Source of the DNA: Candidatus Woesearchaeota archaeon
GTDB lineage: Archaea; Nanobdellota; Nanobdellia; Woesearchaeales; GCA-2686295
Length of the DNA stretch: 64,000 bases
Direction of reading: 5' to 3'
NCBI GenBank assembly: GCA_937912225.1
Contig: CALDOJ010000008.1
Location: 1 to 64,000 of the forward strand
A program made the position numbers and the translations under genes. The notes under the pieces were generated by a model. That model worked only from the letters and a program-made list of their open reading frames with translations. It did not search any database and was not told the DNA's origin. Numbering within the stretch: position 1 is the stretch's first letter; the number at the start of each line of letters is the position of its first letter. Below, piece after piece: positions 1-8,235 of the stretch.

Positions 1-16
1 TAAAAAAAGAAATGCT

Positions 17-102
17 CAGAACTAAAAGTTCTGGCATGCTCAAAAATGTATTTTTTGGTACTCAAAATTTACAATTTTGATGAGTTAGAAATCTAAGATT
101 TC
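17..102. repeat. three tandem short hairpins downstream of RPA
   Basis: Three perfect short inverted repeats follow one another: arms 17-23/27-33 (CAGAACT, loop AAA), 63-69/73-79 (CAAAATT, loop TAC) and 88-93/97-102 (GAAATC, loop TAA). They lie just beyond the end of the minus-strand RPA gene. They may shape the RPA 3' end or be short palindromic elements. No coding potential was seen here. Confidence 0.5.
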
Positions 103-105
103 AAA

Positions 106-115
106 CTAAAAAAAA
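106..115 (-). terminator. oligo-T terminator after RPA
   Basis: On the minus strand, a run of eight T residues directly follows the RPA stop codon. Archaeal RNA polymerase commonly terminates at such T-runs. Confidence 0.5.
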
Positions 116-1339
116 TTAAATGTTTTCTAAATCGTCAATTGACATTACATCATCTTTTGAAGAAACTTTTTCTTCATCAAGAACAGCGTTTTCAACATCT
201 TCTATTTTAGAATCTTCATCTTCTTCAATTGTTTCAGAAATGTTTTCTTCTACTGCTTCTTCAACAGCAGGACTGTTCTGTGTTTCATTAACAGCTTCAG
301 TAGTTGCTGATTCACTTGGAACAGTTGTTGGAACTTCAACAGCCTTCTTAACTTCATCTTTTAATCGACTAATTTCTTCATCAGGTTTAACATCCTTAAA
401 AATCATATTAGCAACTAATTCGATTCGGTCAAATGCTTCATTCTTATTAGTTCGACCTACAACTTTAACAATAGTTCCTAACAAATCTGTTTTGAAAGAT
501 TCAAAAAGTTCAGGTTTTTCTCTATAAACAAGAACTTCTTCATGAGTTTTGCCAAGAAGTCTTTGTGTTTGATTTTTCCAAAGAACAGTTCGAACATTAT
601 CAGTTCCATCATCTAAGAATAAGTTCATAACATATCCATAATCAGGTCTTACAACGCCATGTTCAGGACAATTATATTGTCCATCTGTAGGTCTTGCTCT
701 TTTTCCACAATCAGGACAAACTTCAAAGAATCTAGGGTCAAAAACTTGAACAATAGTTGCTAAAACTTCAATATTATCATCGCCTTCAGCTAGATCCTTA
801 AGAGATTTTCTTGTTTGAGTATCATTCATTTCTTCAACTGTAACACCTGCAGGATTAATTTCTAATTCGCTACCAGTGCTTAAATGAAGTTCTTTTCGAC
901 CATTATTTTCTCTTGCAAAAGAATTCTTAATCTTAATAGTGTCGCCTTCTTTTAGTTTTTCAAAAACATCAGTTTGATCATTCCAAAGAACAACTCTGAT
1001 AAAACCAGTTTCGTCAGAGATCATAAAGCTAGCAACTTTGCCAGATCTTTTTTCAGTAGCAAACTCTCGAAGTTCATACTTTCTACTAATTTTTCCAACG
1101 ACTTCAACGTTTCGCATACCAGCTAAGATATTCTTAACTTGAAGTTTTTCTCCAGTTGCTGCTACTTCTTGAAGCTTAACTCCAAGTTCATTAGCGATAA
1201 TGTGTGCAGCCCCTTCCTCAGAAATTAAACCAGATAATTGATCTAGTTTAGCTTTTATTTTAGCGTTAACTTCCTCGTCAGAAAGAGAGCCTTTTTCTTT
1301 AATTTTCTCTTTAATAGTTGATAATGGTATATTAATCAT
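116..1339 (-). CDS. replication protein A (RPA), ssDNA-binding OB-fold protein
   Basis: This 407-residue protein matches archaeal single-stranded-DNA-binding RPA. After an N-terminal helical part there is an OB-fold at about residues 70-165, with the typical strand VASFMISDETG followed by VVLWNDQ. A second OB-fold spans about 190-320 and carries a zinc motif (CPDCG near residue 208, then CPEHG), followed by VRTVLWKNQ. The last 80 residues are Ser/Glu/Asp-rich and probably disordered. It coats ssDNA during replication and repair. The ATG at 1339 is preceded by GGGGGGAT, a strong ribosome-binding site. It stands alone as a transcript between hairpins and the surface-protein block. The family is clear; a symbol is not assigned because naming differs between lineages. 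Confidence 0.9.
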   Translation of the reverse strand: MINIPLSTIKEKIKEKGSLSDEEVNAKIKAKLDQLSGLISEEGAAHIIANELGVKLQEVAATGEKLQVKNILAGMRNVEVVGKISRKYELREFATEKRSGKVASFMISDETGFIRVVLWNDQTDVFEKLKEGDTIKIKNSFARENNGRKELHLSTGSELEINPAGVTVEEMNDTQTRKSLKDLAEGDDNIEVLATIVQVFDPRFFEVCPDCGKRARPTDGQYNCPEHGVVRPDYGYVMNLFLDDGTDNVRTVLWKNQTQRLLGKTHEEVLVYREKPELFESFKTDLLGTIVKVVGRTNKNEAFDRIELVANMIFKDVKPDEEISRLKDEVKKAVEVPTTVPSESATTEAVNETQNSPAVEEAVEENISETIEEDEDSKIEDVENAVLDEEKVSSKDDVMSIDDLENI

Positions 1340-1414
1340 ACAATCCCCCCAAACTTTACGCAGTCCGTTTTCCTTTAAAAAATTTGTTGTTATGAAAGTT
1401 ATATATTAGAAGGT

Positions 1415-4400
1415 TTATTCTAAAGAATTAAAGTCAACATACATCTCAAGTAATTGACGAATAGACTCGGAGTCAATAATTTTAGTATATTGTTCATCAT
1501 TATTAAGATAAAATATACTTCCAGAAACCAATCCAACGACTTGTCCATTTTCATTAACAGCTGTACTACCACTATAACCTCCAAAAACATGTGAATCGGA
1601 GTATATCCAAGGAGTATTTGTATGTGAATAAGTTCCAGCTAGTTTAACATAATCAGAATTTTCAGGAATATTAGGTCCTGTTAATATATTAATTGTTGTT
1701 GGATTTTTTTTTGTAAAGTAAATTTGTGGAACTGTAAATGATTCTTTTCTAACGCCCTTTACAAGTCCAAATGCAATATCAGCTTCTTCTGAATAAGATA
1801 GTATTTGTTTAAAAATCACGAATTTATTTACATCTTCTTGATTTTCATATAAAGTTTTGTTAATATAAAAATCACTTAATGGAAAATGTATAGGATCTTC
1901 AGATATTAAGTAATCTATTACATGATAATTAGTTATAAAAAATTGATATTCTGAATTGTCAGTTAAAGGAAGTAATAAAAAATGTCCTTTTTCTTCATAA
2001 TTTTCAGTTCCTAAAATTCCATCTTTAACTTTTAATGTTCTAGAATCAGAATCTGTTATAAAAACATATCCAACATTTTTATTTACATCATCTAAAGTTT
2101 TTGTTTCTGTACTGTAAAAATTATCTAATAAATTTTGAATATGAGGAATTAATGTTTCAACGAATTCTTCGTCTTCTTCATAACTATTTACATAATCATC
2201 AAATCTTAATTCTTCCAAACAATCATTATCTTTTTGTTGTGTAAATTCAAATCTTCTATTCAAAATTGCAACATCATCAGAGAAATAATTTGTTTGACCT
2301 TTATTACAAAGTATAATTTCAACATCTTCATCAATTTCTTTAATAGTTTGAATCAAATATTGTCCTCTTTCTTCATTTAATTTCCAACTACTATATTTTG
2401 GACTTTCAAAACTATCATAAATATTAATGTAAACTTTATTTTGGCCTCTTGTTTTATCATCTAAAAAATTAATATAATTATCAGGAAATAAGATATTTGA
2501 ACTATCAGATTTGAATAATCCATAAGCAAACTGTTGACCATGTAATATTATTAAATAATGATTTAACCTGGTATAAGGATTTGTTGTAGGTGGTTCATTA
2601 ACAACAGAAGTAGTAATCATTTCAGTTACTTGTTTATTTTCATTTCCGCCTCTATCAACAGCTGTAACTGCAAAATAATATTGTATATTATTTTCTATAG
2701 GTTCACCATTACATTCTTTAATGGCCATTTGAACATCTTGTTCATTTTCGGGAATAACCATGTGAGAATAAGATTTTCCTCCAACACTTCCACCAAAACT
2801 ATTCTTTGAACAGTAAATTAAATAATAATCAAGGTCATGAACTGATCTTAAAAAATTATTCCAATTCAAAACTATGGAACTATTTTCCATTAAATTGTCA
2901 TTTGCATTTAAACCAGTAATTGAAGGAGGTGCTCTGTCGGGCAAGTTTAGTGAGAACTTTATTTTTGAAGGCTCGACAGAGAAACCATCTCCAATCAATG
3001 TTAAGTCATAAGGAGTTTTTGCACACAAAGTATATTTTTCTTTAGCAAGATTACAAGTTTTTTTATTATCTTTTTCTTTAACAAAAGTCAATAAACCATT
3101 AGTATCTTTATAGATAATTAAATCATCAACTTTTTTATCATAACCAAATGTAAGAAAAGAACCAAAAGAGTCAAACATTCCGGTTTCAATACCAACATAA
3201 TCTTTAACTCCATCATCTTCAACATCCACATAATAATTCATATAATCTTTATTTTTACGAGTATTGCTTGGTTTATCGCTTATAACAGAAAGGTCATATC
3301 CAAATTTATAATCTTCATGAGCATAAATAGGTTCTTCTAAGGAAATATTTTTCCCTTTGAAAATGATATGAACATCTTCTGTTTCAGAACTAAGATCTAA
3401 ATTAATATCACAAAGACAATCTTTTTCAGCACTATTTTTACAATCTTTAATTCCTTCAATTAAATCATAGTAAACTTGGTAATCTTCACAACCATCACTA
3501 ATGGTAATATCATTATGAAAATTAAAATTTTCAATTTTTTCATTTAAACAATTTTGTACATTATCTTTACAATCATGAATAATTTCTTTAGAAAAATCAA
3601 CTAATGTATCATAAACACTTAAATTATAATCAATTCTGGTAGTAAAATCTGATTTAAAAGAATGTTTTCCATAAATATCAGGAACAAGAGGAGTACCTGT
3701 ATAAAGCTCATAATAATGACCAATAGTTTCAACATAATCAGGATCAACCCAATTAGCACAAGCACCACCATTATATAATCTTAAACCAACTTCAAAAGGA
3801 TTATCATAAGTTGTTTGAACATGAGTTCCTTTGTCAAGTTGATCACCAACACAATTCCATTCAATTTTGCTTTTTTGCTCCATTTTTGATCTTAAAAAAG
3901 CAGTTCCACAACAAATATTCATTTCAGGATCAAAATATTCATTTTCATCTATATCATCAGAAAATCCGCATTTATCAACACAAAATTCATGGTTAAAATT
4001 ATTACCTGCCGTAGGAACAATCTGCATTAAACCAAGAGCATCAGCAACAGACTTTGCATTCGCTTTACCTGCTGATTCATGATAAATAAGAGCTTTAATT
4101 AAAGGAGCAGGAATAGCATTTTCTAAACTATATTTCTCGATTTTATCATCATAAGTTTCAATAAGTTCAATTTTACTTTGAACTAAAGTTGCTTGTGAAG
4201 AATAATCGCTTGTAATAACTTTATTTTTAGAAACCCAAATATCTTCATTATCTTCTGCAATTCCATAAATTCTAAATTTTTTTTCTTGTTTTAAATCATA
4301 ATTGTATTTTGAATCAATTCCAGACTCAGAATTATTCAAGTATAACATGAATGAATCATTAAAATGAGCTTTAAATCTAGCTTCGTAATCAGGGTAACAT

Positions 4401-4720
4401 TCTTTACCATCTTCATTCCATAAATAATATAGATAAGCTCCACAATCAGAATTATTATCTCCTCCTTCTTCTCCTAAATTATATAACGCGTAGAAAGCCG
4501 ATAAACGAGCAGATTGATCAACATAAAGCAAAGTACTCTCTCGCTGTTCAAAAGCGCTGATTATGGCGTTTTGATAGTCTCCAAGACTCTTCTTAATGCC
4601 TTCTACTCCTTTACCTTCATATTTATAACTAAGAGCAATGTAAATTGATGTTAGAGCAATAACTACAAATATTAATATGAAGATTGCAAAAATTTCAGTT
4701 TGACCTTTTTTATATTTCAT
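1415..4720 (-). CDS. pilin-type-signal protein joining a lytic-transglycosylase (SLT) fold to a trypsin-like protease
   Basis: About 1101 residues from the ATG at 4720; a TTG 12 bases earlier is less likely. The N-terminus MKYKKGQTEIF plus a hydrophobic helix is a class III (type IV pilin-like) signal. Residues 195-345 look like an SLT lysozyme-fold domain: a glutamate in YHESAG near residue 214, then ALGLMQIVPTAG, a later CCGTAFL, LRLYNGG, and YVETIGHYYELY. Residues 595-707 look FN3-like. The last 200 residues resemble a trypsin/HtrA-type serine protease, with His in ITNYHVID (near 932), Asp in ADIAFG (near 982) and Ser in GGYSGS (near 1047). It is the last gene of the minus-strand block, six bases after the previous stop. 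The target is unknown: archaea lack murein, so the SLT fold may act on a partner's wall or on another glycan. Family calls are by motif only. Confidence 0.8.
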   Translation of the reverse strand: MKYKKGQTEIFAIFILIFVVIALTSIYIALSYKYEGKGVEGIKKSLGDYQNAIISAFEQRESTLLYVDQSARLSAFYALYNLGEEGGDNNSDCGAYLYYLWNEDGKECYPDYEARFKAHFNDSFMLYLNNSESGIDSKYNYDLKQEKKFRIYGIAEDNEDIWVSKNKVITSDYSSQATLVQSKIELIETYDDKIEKYSLENAIPAPLIKALIYHESAGKANAKSVADALGLMQIVPTAGNNFNHEFCVDKCGFSDDIDENEYFDPEMNICCGTAFLRSKMEQKSKIEWNCVGDQLDKGTHVQTTYDNPFEVGLRLYNGGACANWVDPDYVETIGHYYELYTGTPLVPDIYGKHSFKSDFTTRIDYNLSVYDTLVDFSKEIIHDCKDNVQNCLNEKIENFNFHNDITISDGCEDYQVYYDLIEGIKDCKNSAEKDCLCDINLDLSSETEDVHIIFKGKNISLEEPIYAHEDYKFGYDLSVISDKPSNTRKNKDYMNYYVDVEDDGVKDYVGIETGMFDSFGSFLTFGYDKKVDDLIIYKDTNGLLTFVKEKDNKKTCNLAKEKYTLCAKTPYDLTLIGDGFSVEPSKIKFSLNLPDRAPPSITGLNANDNLMENSSIVLNWNNFLRSVHDLDYYLIYCSKNSFGGSVGGKSYSHMVIPENEQDVQMAIKECNGEPIENNIQYYFAVTAVDRGGNENKQVTEMITTSVVNEPPTTNPYTRLNHYLIILHGQQFAYGLFKSDSSNILFPDNYINFLDDKTRGQNKVYINIYDSFESPKYSSWKLNEERGQYLIQTIKEIDEDVEIILCNKGQTNYFSDDVAILNRRFEFTQQKDNDCLEELRFDDYVNSYEEDEEFVETLIPHIQNLLDNFYSTETKTLDDVNKNVGYVFITDSDSRTLKVKDGILGTENYEEKGHFLLLPLTDNSEYQFFITNYHVIDYLISEDPIHFPLSDFYINKTLYENQEDVNKFVIFKQILSYSEEADIAFGLVKGVRKESFTVPQIYFTKKNPTTINILTGPNIPENSDYVKLAGTYSHTNTPWIYSDSHVFGGYSGSTAVNENGQVVGLVSGSIFYLNNDEQYTKIIDSESIRQLLEMYVDFNSLE

Positions 4721-4725
4721 TTTAG

Positions 4726-5292
4726 TTAGCAATTATTATCATCATAGTCTTGTTTGTAAAAAAAGACATAAATATTTTTTTCATTCCATGGTATAACTTG
4801 AACAGTCAAATATTTTTCACGCATAGATTTTTCCAAACTAAAACCACTTGCAGTATATCCTCTTGGATGATTTATAGGATTTGGGCTAGGAAATCTCTCT
4901 TTTGTTATTATTAATCCATATTTTCTAACTTTACCATCTTGTCCAGAACAATGAATAGAATTATTCAAAATCTTTTTAAGTTCAACATCTAAAACATTTT
5001 TTGCCTCAACATCATTTGAATAAATCATTGCACCCATCAAGTCCATTATTAAAACTTCTTTACCAAAAATATCTCCGGATTTTTTATATTCAACTGGTGT
5101 TTTCAAAATGTTTTGTAAGATTAATTGGGCATTTTGATTTTCATAATTAACTTCGAGTTTATTTTCAATACTTTTTGATTTAAATGAAAATAATATTAAA
5201 AAAACAACTATGACTAAAACAAAAGTAGTATAAACTAATATGTCAGAAATAATTTCTTGTCCGCTTCCTTTTTTATTATTAAATAATCTCAT
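4726..5292 (-). CDS. pilin-like membrane protein, unknown function
   Basis: This 188-residue protein begins MRLFNNKKGSGQE, followed by a 20-residue hydrophobic helix, the layout of a class III signal peptide. The rest, about 150 residues with two cysteines, would be extracellular. It starts two bases from the stop of the preceding 159-residue gene and is closely followed by the SLT/protease gene, so it belongs to the same transcript. I recognise no domain beyond the signal. It is probably a minor pilin-like subunit or an accessory of the surface locus. Confidence 0.7.
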   Translation of the reverse strand: MRLFNNKKGSGQEIISDILVYTTFVLVIVVFLILFSFKSKSIENKLEVNYENQNAQLILQNILKTPVEYKKSGDIFGKEVLIMDLMGAMIYSNDVEAKNVLDVELKKILNNSIHCSGQDGKVRKYGLIITKERFPSPNPINHPRGYTASGFSLEKSMREKYLTVQVIPWNEKNIYVFFYKQDYDDNNC

Positions 5293-5293
5293 C

Positions 5294-5773
5294 TTAAGTT
5301 TTTTGTTTTAAAATTTCAACTTTCAAAATAGCAGGATATAATTTATCATTATCTTCATAAACAACAGGTAAAGATTTTTCAAGAGTTAAAACACCACTTA
5401 AACCACGCATTCGTTTCAAAGGTGAAAAACGATCATACCATTCTTTATTATAATAAACAGGTGTGAATTCTCCAAGTGTTAGTTTTGCTGCTAAAGTTCT
5501 CTTGTAAGTATAATTCAAAGTTTTATCTAAATTTTCAGAATTAAATTTATCAAAATCAATCACTCCAGGATACGCTCTTCCTGTAACATTATCAACATAA
5601 GCTAAAGCATTAGGAGAGTAAATCATACGATTATAGAACACTTCCATTTCTAACCTATTTGATTCTAAATTTTGTACAACAAAGTATTTTGTTAAAAAAA
5701 CAACTGAGAATAATGCAAGAGCTAAAAAAATGAATCTTGTAATCATTAGAATAGACAAGATACCTTTTTTCAT
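5294..5773 (-). CDS. small membrane-anchored protein of the surface locus
   Basis: The protein has 159 residues. It starts MKKGILS and continues into a long hydrophobic helix (to about residue 30), followed by a polar extracellular part without cysteines. The ATG overlaps the stop of the upstream 303-residue gene in an ATGA junction, implying translational coupling. The N-terminus fits a minimal class III signal or a plain signal anchor. No family was recognised. Confidence 0.7.
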   Translation of the reverse strand: MKKGILSILMITRFIFLALALFSVVFLTKYFVVQNLESNRLEMEVFYNRMIYSPNALAYVDNVTGRAYPGVIDFDKFNSENLDKTLNYTYKRTLAAKLTLGEFTPVYYNKEWYDRFSPLKRMRGLSGVLTLEKSLPVVYEDNDKLYPAILKVEILKQKT

Positions 5774-6681
5774 TTGAAAAATTCCTCCACTGTTTTACCA
5801 ATTTGTTCAGATATTATATGTTCTTTACCGCTAAATTCACCAAGTTCAAGTTCTGAACCAAACTCAATATATAAACCAATTCTATTAGAGTTAACAAGTT
5901 CACGATCAACATCCCCATTAATTATAGGTTCTGATTCAGTAGCTGCAAAATGATCAGGAAGAGATTGAACCATTTTATTTTTAATCATACAAGTCAATTT
6001 ATTTGTTTGTCTTCGTTCAATACTATTAGCATAATAGAATCTAAGAATGTTTTTAGGTTCATTATGACTTTGTAAACTTAAAGAAACATCAGCGTCATCT
6101 TTAGAAAAAACAATTGTTGCTCCAGCTCTTTGAAAATAAATTCTTAAAGCACCAGCAATTAAAGATAGAGAATTTTGATTAGAAGAATCAATAAAGAATT
6201 TCTTGCTAGAAATATTGCTAGAAGTTATAGGTAGTGTAGGACAAAAACTAGCCTTCAAAGCATCTTTCATCAATAAAATTTTATCATCACGTTTAACAAT
6301 TCTAAAATAAGTCGAAGAGATATTATTTGTTTCAACAGAAATATTATTATTATGAGCAAATCTAAAAGGAGTGGCTAATTGTCTATCAACGCTTACTTCA
6401 GGGTTATAATCATAAATATCCATTCGATCAGACCTTAGAAAAAATTGTAAGAGTTTACTAGAATCCCAAGCATTATAATTAATGTCTGTATCGCCAGAAG
6501 AAGCATGTAATAATTCAACAATTAAAGCAGTATCTTTAGCATAATAATTTTTCCAGAAAGTAGTATCATCAACAGTATTTCTAACAAACATAAAAAGAGC
6601 TGTAGCAACCAATACAATTAGAACTACAATTCCCAGAACCCTCTGCAGTGTAGTCATACCTCTTTTATTCCCACTAAACAT
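5770..6681 (-). CDS. pilin-type-signal protein resembling a degenerate N-acetylmuramoyl-L-alanine amidase
   Basis: This is a 303-residue protein. The N-terminus MFSGNKRGMTT with a hydrophobic helix is class III-like. From about residue 160 the order of elements recalls the Amidase_3 fold: FFIDSSNQN where active enzymes have DPGHGG, then a helix and GATIVFSKDDADVSLSLQ (like the LTR..D..VSL..R segment), and near the end IGLYIEFGSE followed by a long helix (like the family's VLVEIGFLSN end). The zinc-binding histidine of DPGHGG is absent, so catalysis by the usual route is unlikely. It may be a binding module derived from an amidase. The resemblance is suggestive, not proven. It overlaps the next gene by four bases. 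Confidence 0.6.
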   Translation of the reverse strand: MFSGNKRGMTTLQRVLGIVVLIVLVATALFMFVRNTVDDTTFWKNYYAKDTALIVELLHASSGDTDINYNAWDSSKLLQFFLRSDRMDIYDYNPEVSVDRQLATPFRFAHNNNISVETNNISSTYFRIVKRDDKILLMKDALKASFCPTLPITSSNISSKKFFIDSSNQNSLSLIAGALRIYFQRAGATIVFSKDDADVSLSLQSHNEPKNILRFYYANSIERRQTNKLTCMIKNKMVQSLPDHFAATESEPIINGDVDRELVNSNRIGLYIEFGSELELGEFSGKEHIISEQIGKTVEEFFK

Positions 6682-6729
6682 ATAGAAAATATTATTTTTT
6701 GACTTTAAATATTTTTGGATTAAATAAGC

Positions 6730-7899
6730 TCAAACACAATTAACATTTATAGCATAACCATCTTCATTATAAGTATTACAATCACACGGATTTAGTTGTT
6801 TCATCCATTCTGATGTATAAATATCACATGAACATCCAGACTCACACAATTTACATTTTTCAAACTCAGAATCTTTTAACTCCGGGAAGCATTTATTTTC
6901 TAACTGACAAAAATCATAAACACAAGTTGTTTCCGTGTGATAATTTTCACAACTTTTAATTAAATTACATTCTTCGGAAATAAAAGGATAATATTTTTCT
7001 CCTAAGCAGTAACCAGAATCATAAGCAGTATCTCCACAAGCACAAAATTCTTCTATTTTTCCATTTGTACAATTAAAATTTTCTGTTAATACACAAACTT
7101 CTTCTTTAGAATCATAAACACATACTGCTTCAGTATATTCTTCTTCACCACAATTCACATTACGTAAAACTTTATCAAAATGCTTTCTTGCACATTCACA
7201 TTGAGATTTATCAGGACAAATATTTACAAATTTTTCTCGTTGTATGACATTATCATCATAAACAGCAATGTAAACATGATTAATTTCATTTTCTTTTTTA
7301 GATTCAATATAAAGATTTTGTGTACCCCAGTTAGAAATTGTGAACGTTCTAGCTCCATAAAAAACTAAATATTCATATTTAACATCAGTAATATGGTCTG
7401 ATTTTGGAAAACCACTTTGTTCACATCCAAAACTTTCAGGTTTGAAAGTTTTTTGATCATAACGGCTATAAAATTTAGTATCTTTAAAAATTTTACAAGA
7501 AAGAATATTTTTATCTTCAACTTTACCTTCATAAAGACATAAACAACCATTATTAATACCACCACATTCTTCAGGTTTTGTATATGTTGGGTCTCTATCT
7601 GCTTGTATACAAGCTTTAACTAAAGGATCATTAGCTGAAAACCCGATTAAAGTATAATCTTTTTCTAAAGTAAGTAACATATTTGCTTGTCCAAAATCAT
7701 TTTCAACAATTCCAGATAAAGCAGATTCCATCATTCTAAAATTTTCAAGAACAGCTTTGTCTTCAGATCCGCCTGCAACAGAGGTATAAAGTTTTGCAGC
7801 AAAAGCAAAGACAACAACGACTGCCATTACAGTGAAAACTATTTGGACAAGAAACTTGGCCATAAATACTCCTTTCTTATTAAAAATAAAAGAATCCAT
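6730..7899 (-). CDS. cysteine-rich pilin-like surface protein
   Basis: About 389 residues. The start at 7899 gives MDSFIFNKKGVFMAK followed by a hydrophobic helix. An alternative ATG at 7863 (MAKFLVQIVF) has a good GGAG ribosome-binding site 6 bases upstream, so the true start is uncertain; the longer form keeps the KKG motif seen in all neighbours. From about residue 235 the protein is very cysteine-rich. It contains the module SCENYHTETTCVYDFC, also found in the 690-residue and 2503-residue proteins of the block, and ends with several CxC and CxxC pairs. It is probably extracellular and disulfide-bonded. Function unknown. Confidence 0.7.
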   Translation of the reverse strand: MDSFIFNKKGVFMAKFLVQIVFTVMAVVVVFAFAAKLYTSVAGGSEDKAVLENFRMMESALSGIVENDFGQANMLLTLEKDYTLIGFSANDPLVKACIQADRDPTYTKPEECGGINNGCLCLYEGKVEDKNILSCKIFKDTKFYSRYDQKTFKPESFGCEQSGFPKSDHITDVKYEYLVFYGARTFTISNWGTQNLYIESKKENEINHVYIAVYDDNVIQREKFVNICPDKSQCECARKHFDKVLRNVNCGEEEYTEAVCVYDSKEEVCVLTENFNCTNGKIEEFCACGDTAYDSGYCLGEKYYPFISEECNLIKSCENYHTETTCVYDFCQLENKCFPELKDSEFEKCKLCESGCSCDIYTSEWMKQLNPCDCNTYNEDGYAINVNCV

Positions 7900-7909
7900 T
7901 TTAAGATAA

Positions 7910-8224
7910 TTATTCTACTGCTTTAATAACTTTTATACAACAATAAGTAGCATTTAATTGTTGAGATTGTATTTCTTCATTAGCATTAGGATCAGCAATT
8001 CCGCAACCAAGACCTTTAAAAGAAGATTCTCCTCCTAAACACATAGCTCGGCAGTTACCTTCACCAACACCCATTCCACCACAACTCATCAAAGAGTCAA
8101 TGTTATCATTTGTTGACCCAAATAAATTACTGCTACTAAAATAAATTAATAATACAATGATAACTACAACTGCTAAGGTAGTTAAAGTTTGACCCATTCC
8201 ACCTTGACCTTTTTTATTTATCAT
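7910..8224 (-). CDS. small six-cysteine pilin-like protein
   Basis: This 104-residue protein starts MINKKGQGGMGQ, then a hydrophobic helix, then a short extracellular region. The cysteines follow a pattern shared by three other proteins of the block: a first Cys after the helix, C-x3-C, another Cys and a terminal CC (here YCCIKV). It is packed between the 690- and 389-residue genes with gaps of about ten bases. It is probably a pilin-like subunit stabilised by three disulfides. The Cys spacing is the only evidence for the family. Confidence 0.7.
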   Translation of the reverse strand: MINKKGQGGMGQTLTTLAVVVIIVLLIYFSSSNLFGSTNDNIDSLMSCGGMGVGEGNCRAMCLGGESSFKGLGCGIADPNANEEIQSQQLNATYCCIKVIKAVE

Positions 8225-8235
8225 TTTTAATTCAC

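Noticed and set aside
120..527. Plus-strand open frame opposite the RPA tail
   Set aside because: Antisense to the Ser/Glu-rich end of RPA; low-complexity Ser composition and no start signals.
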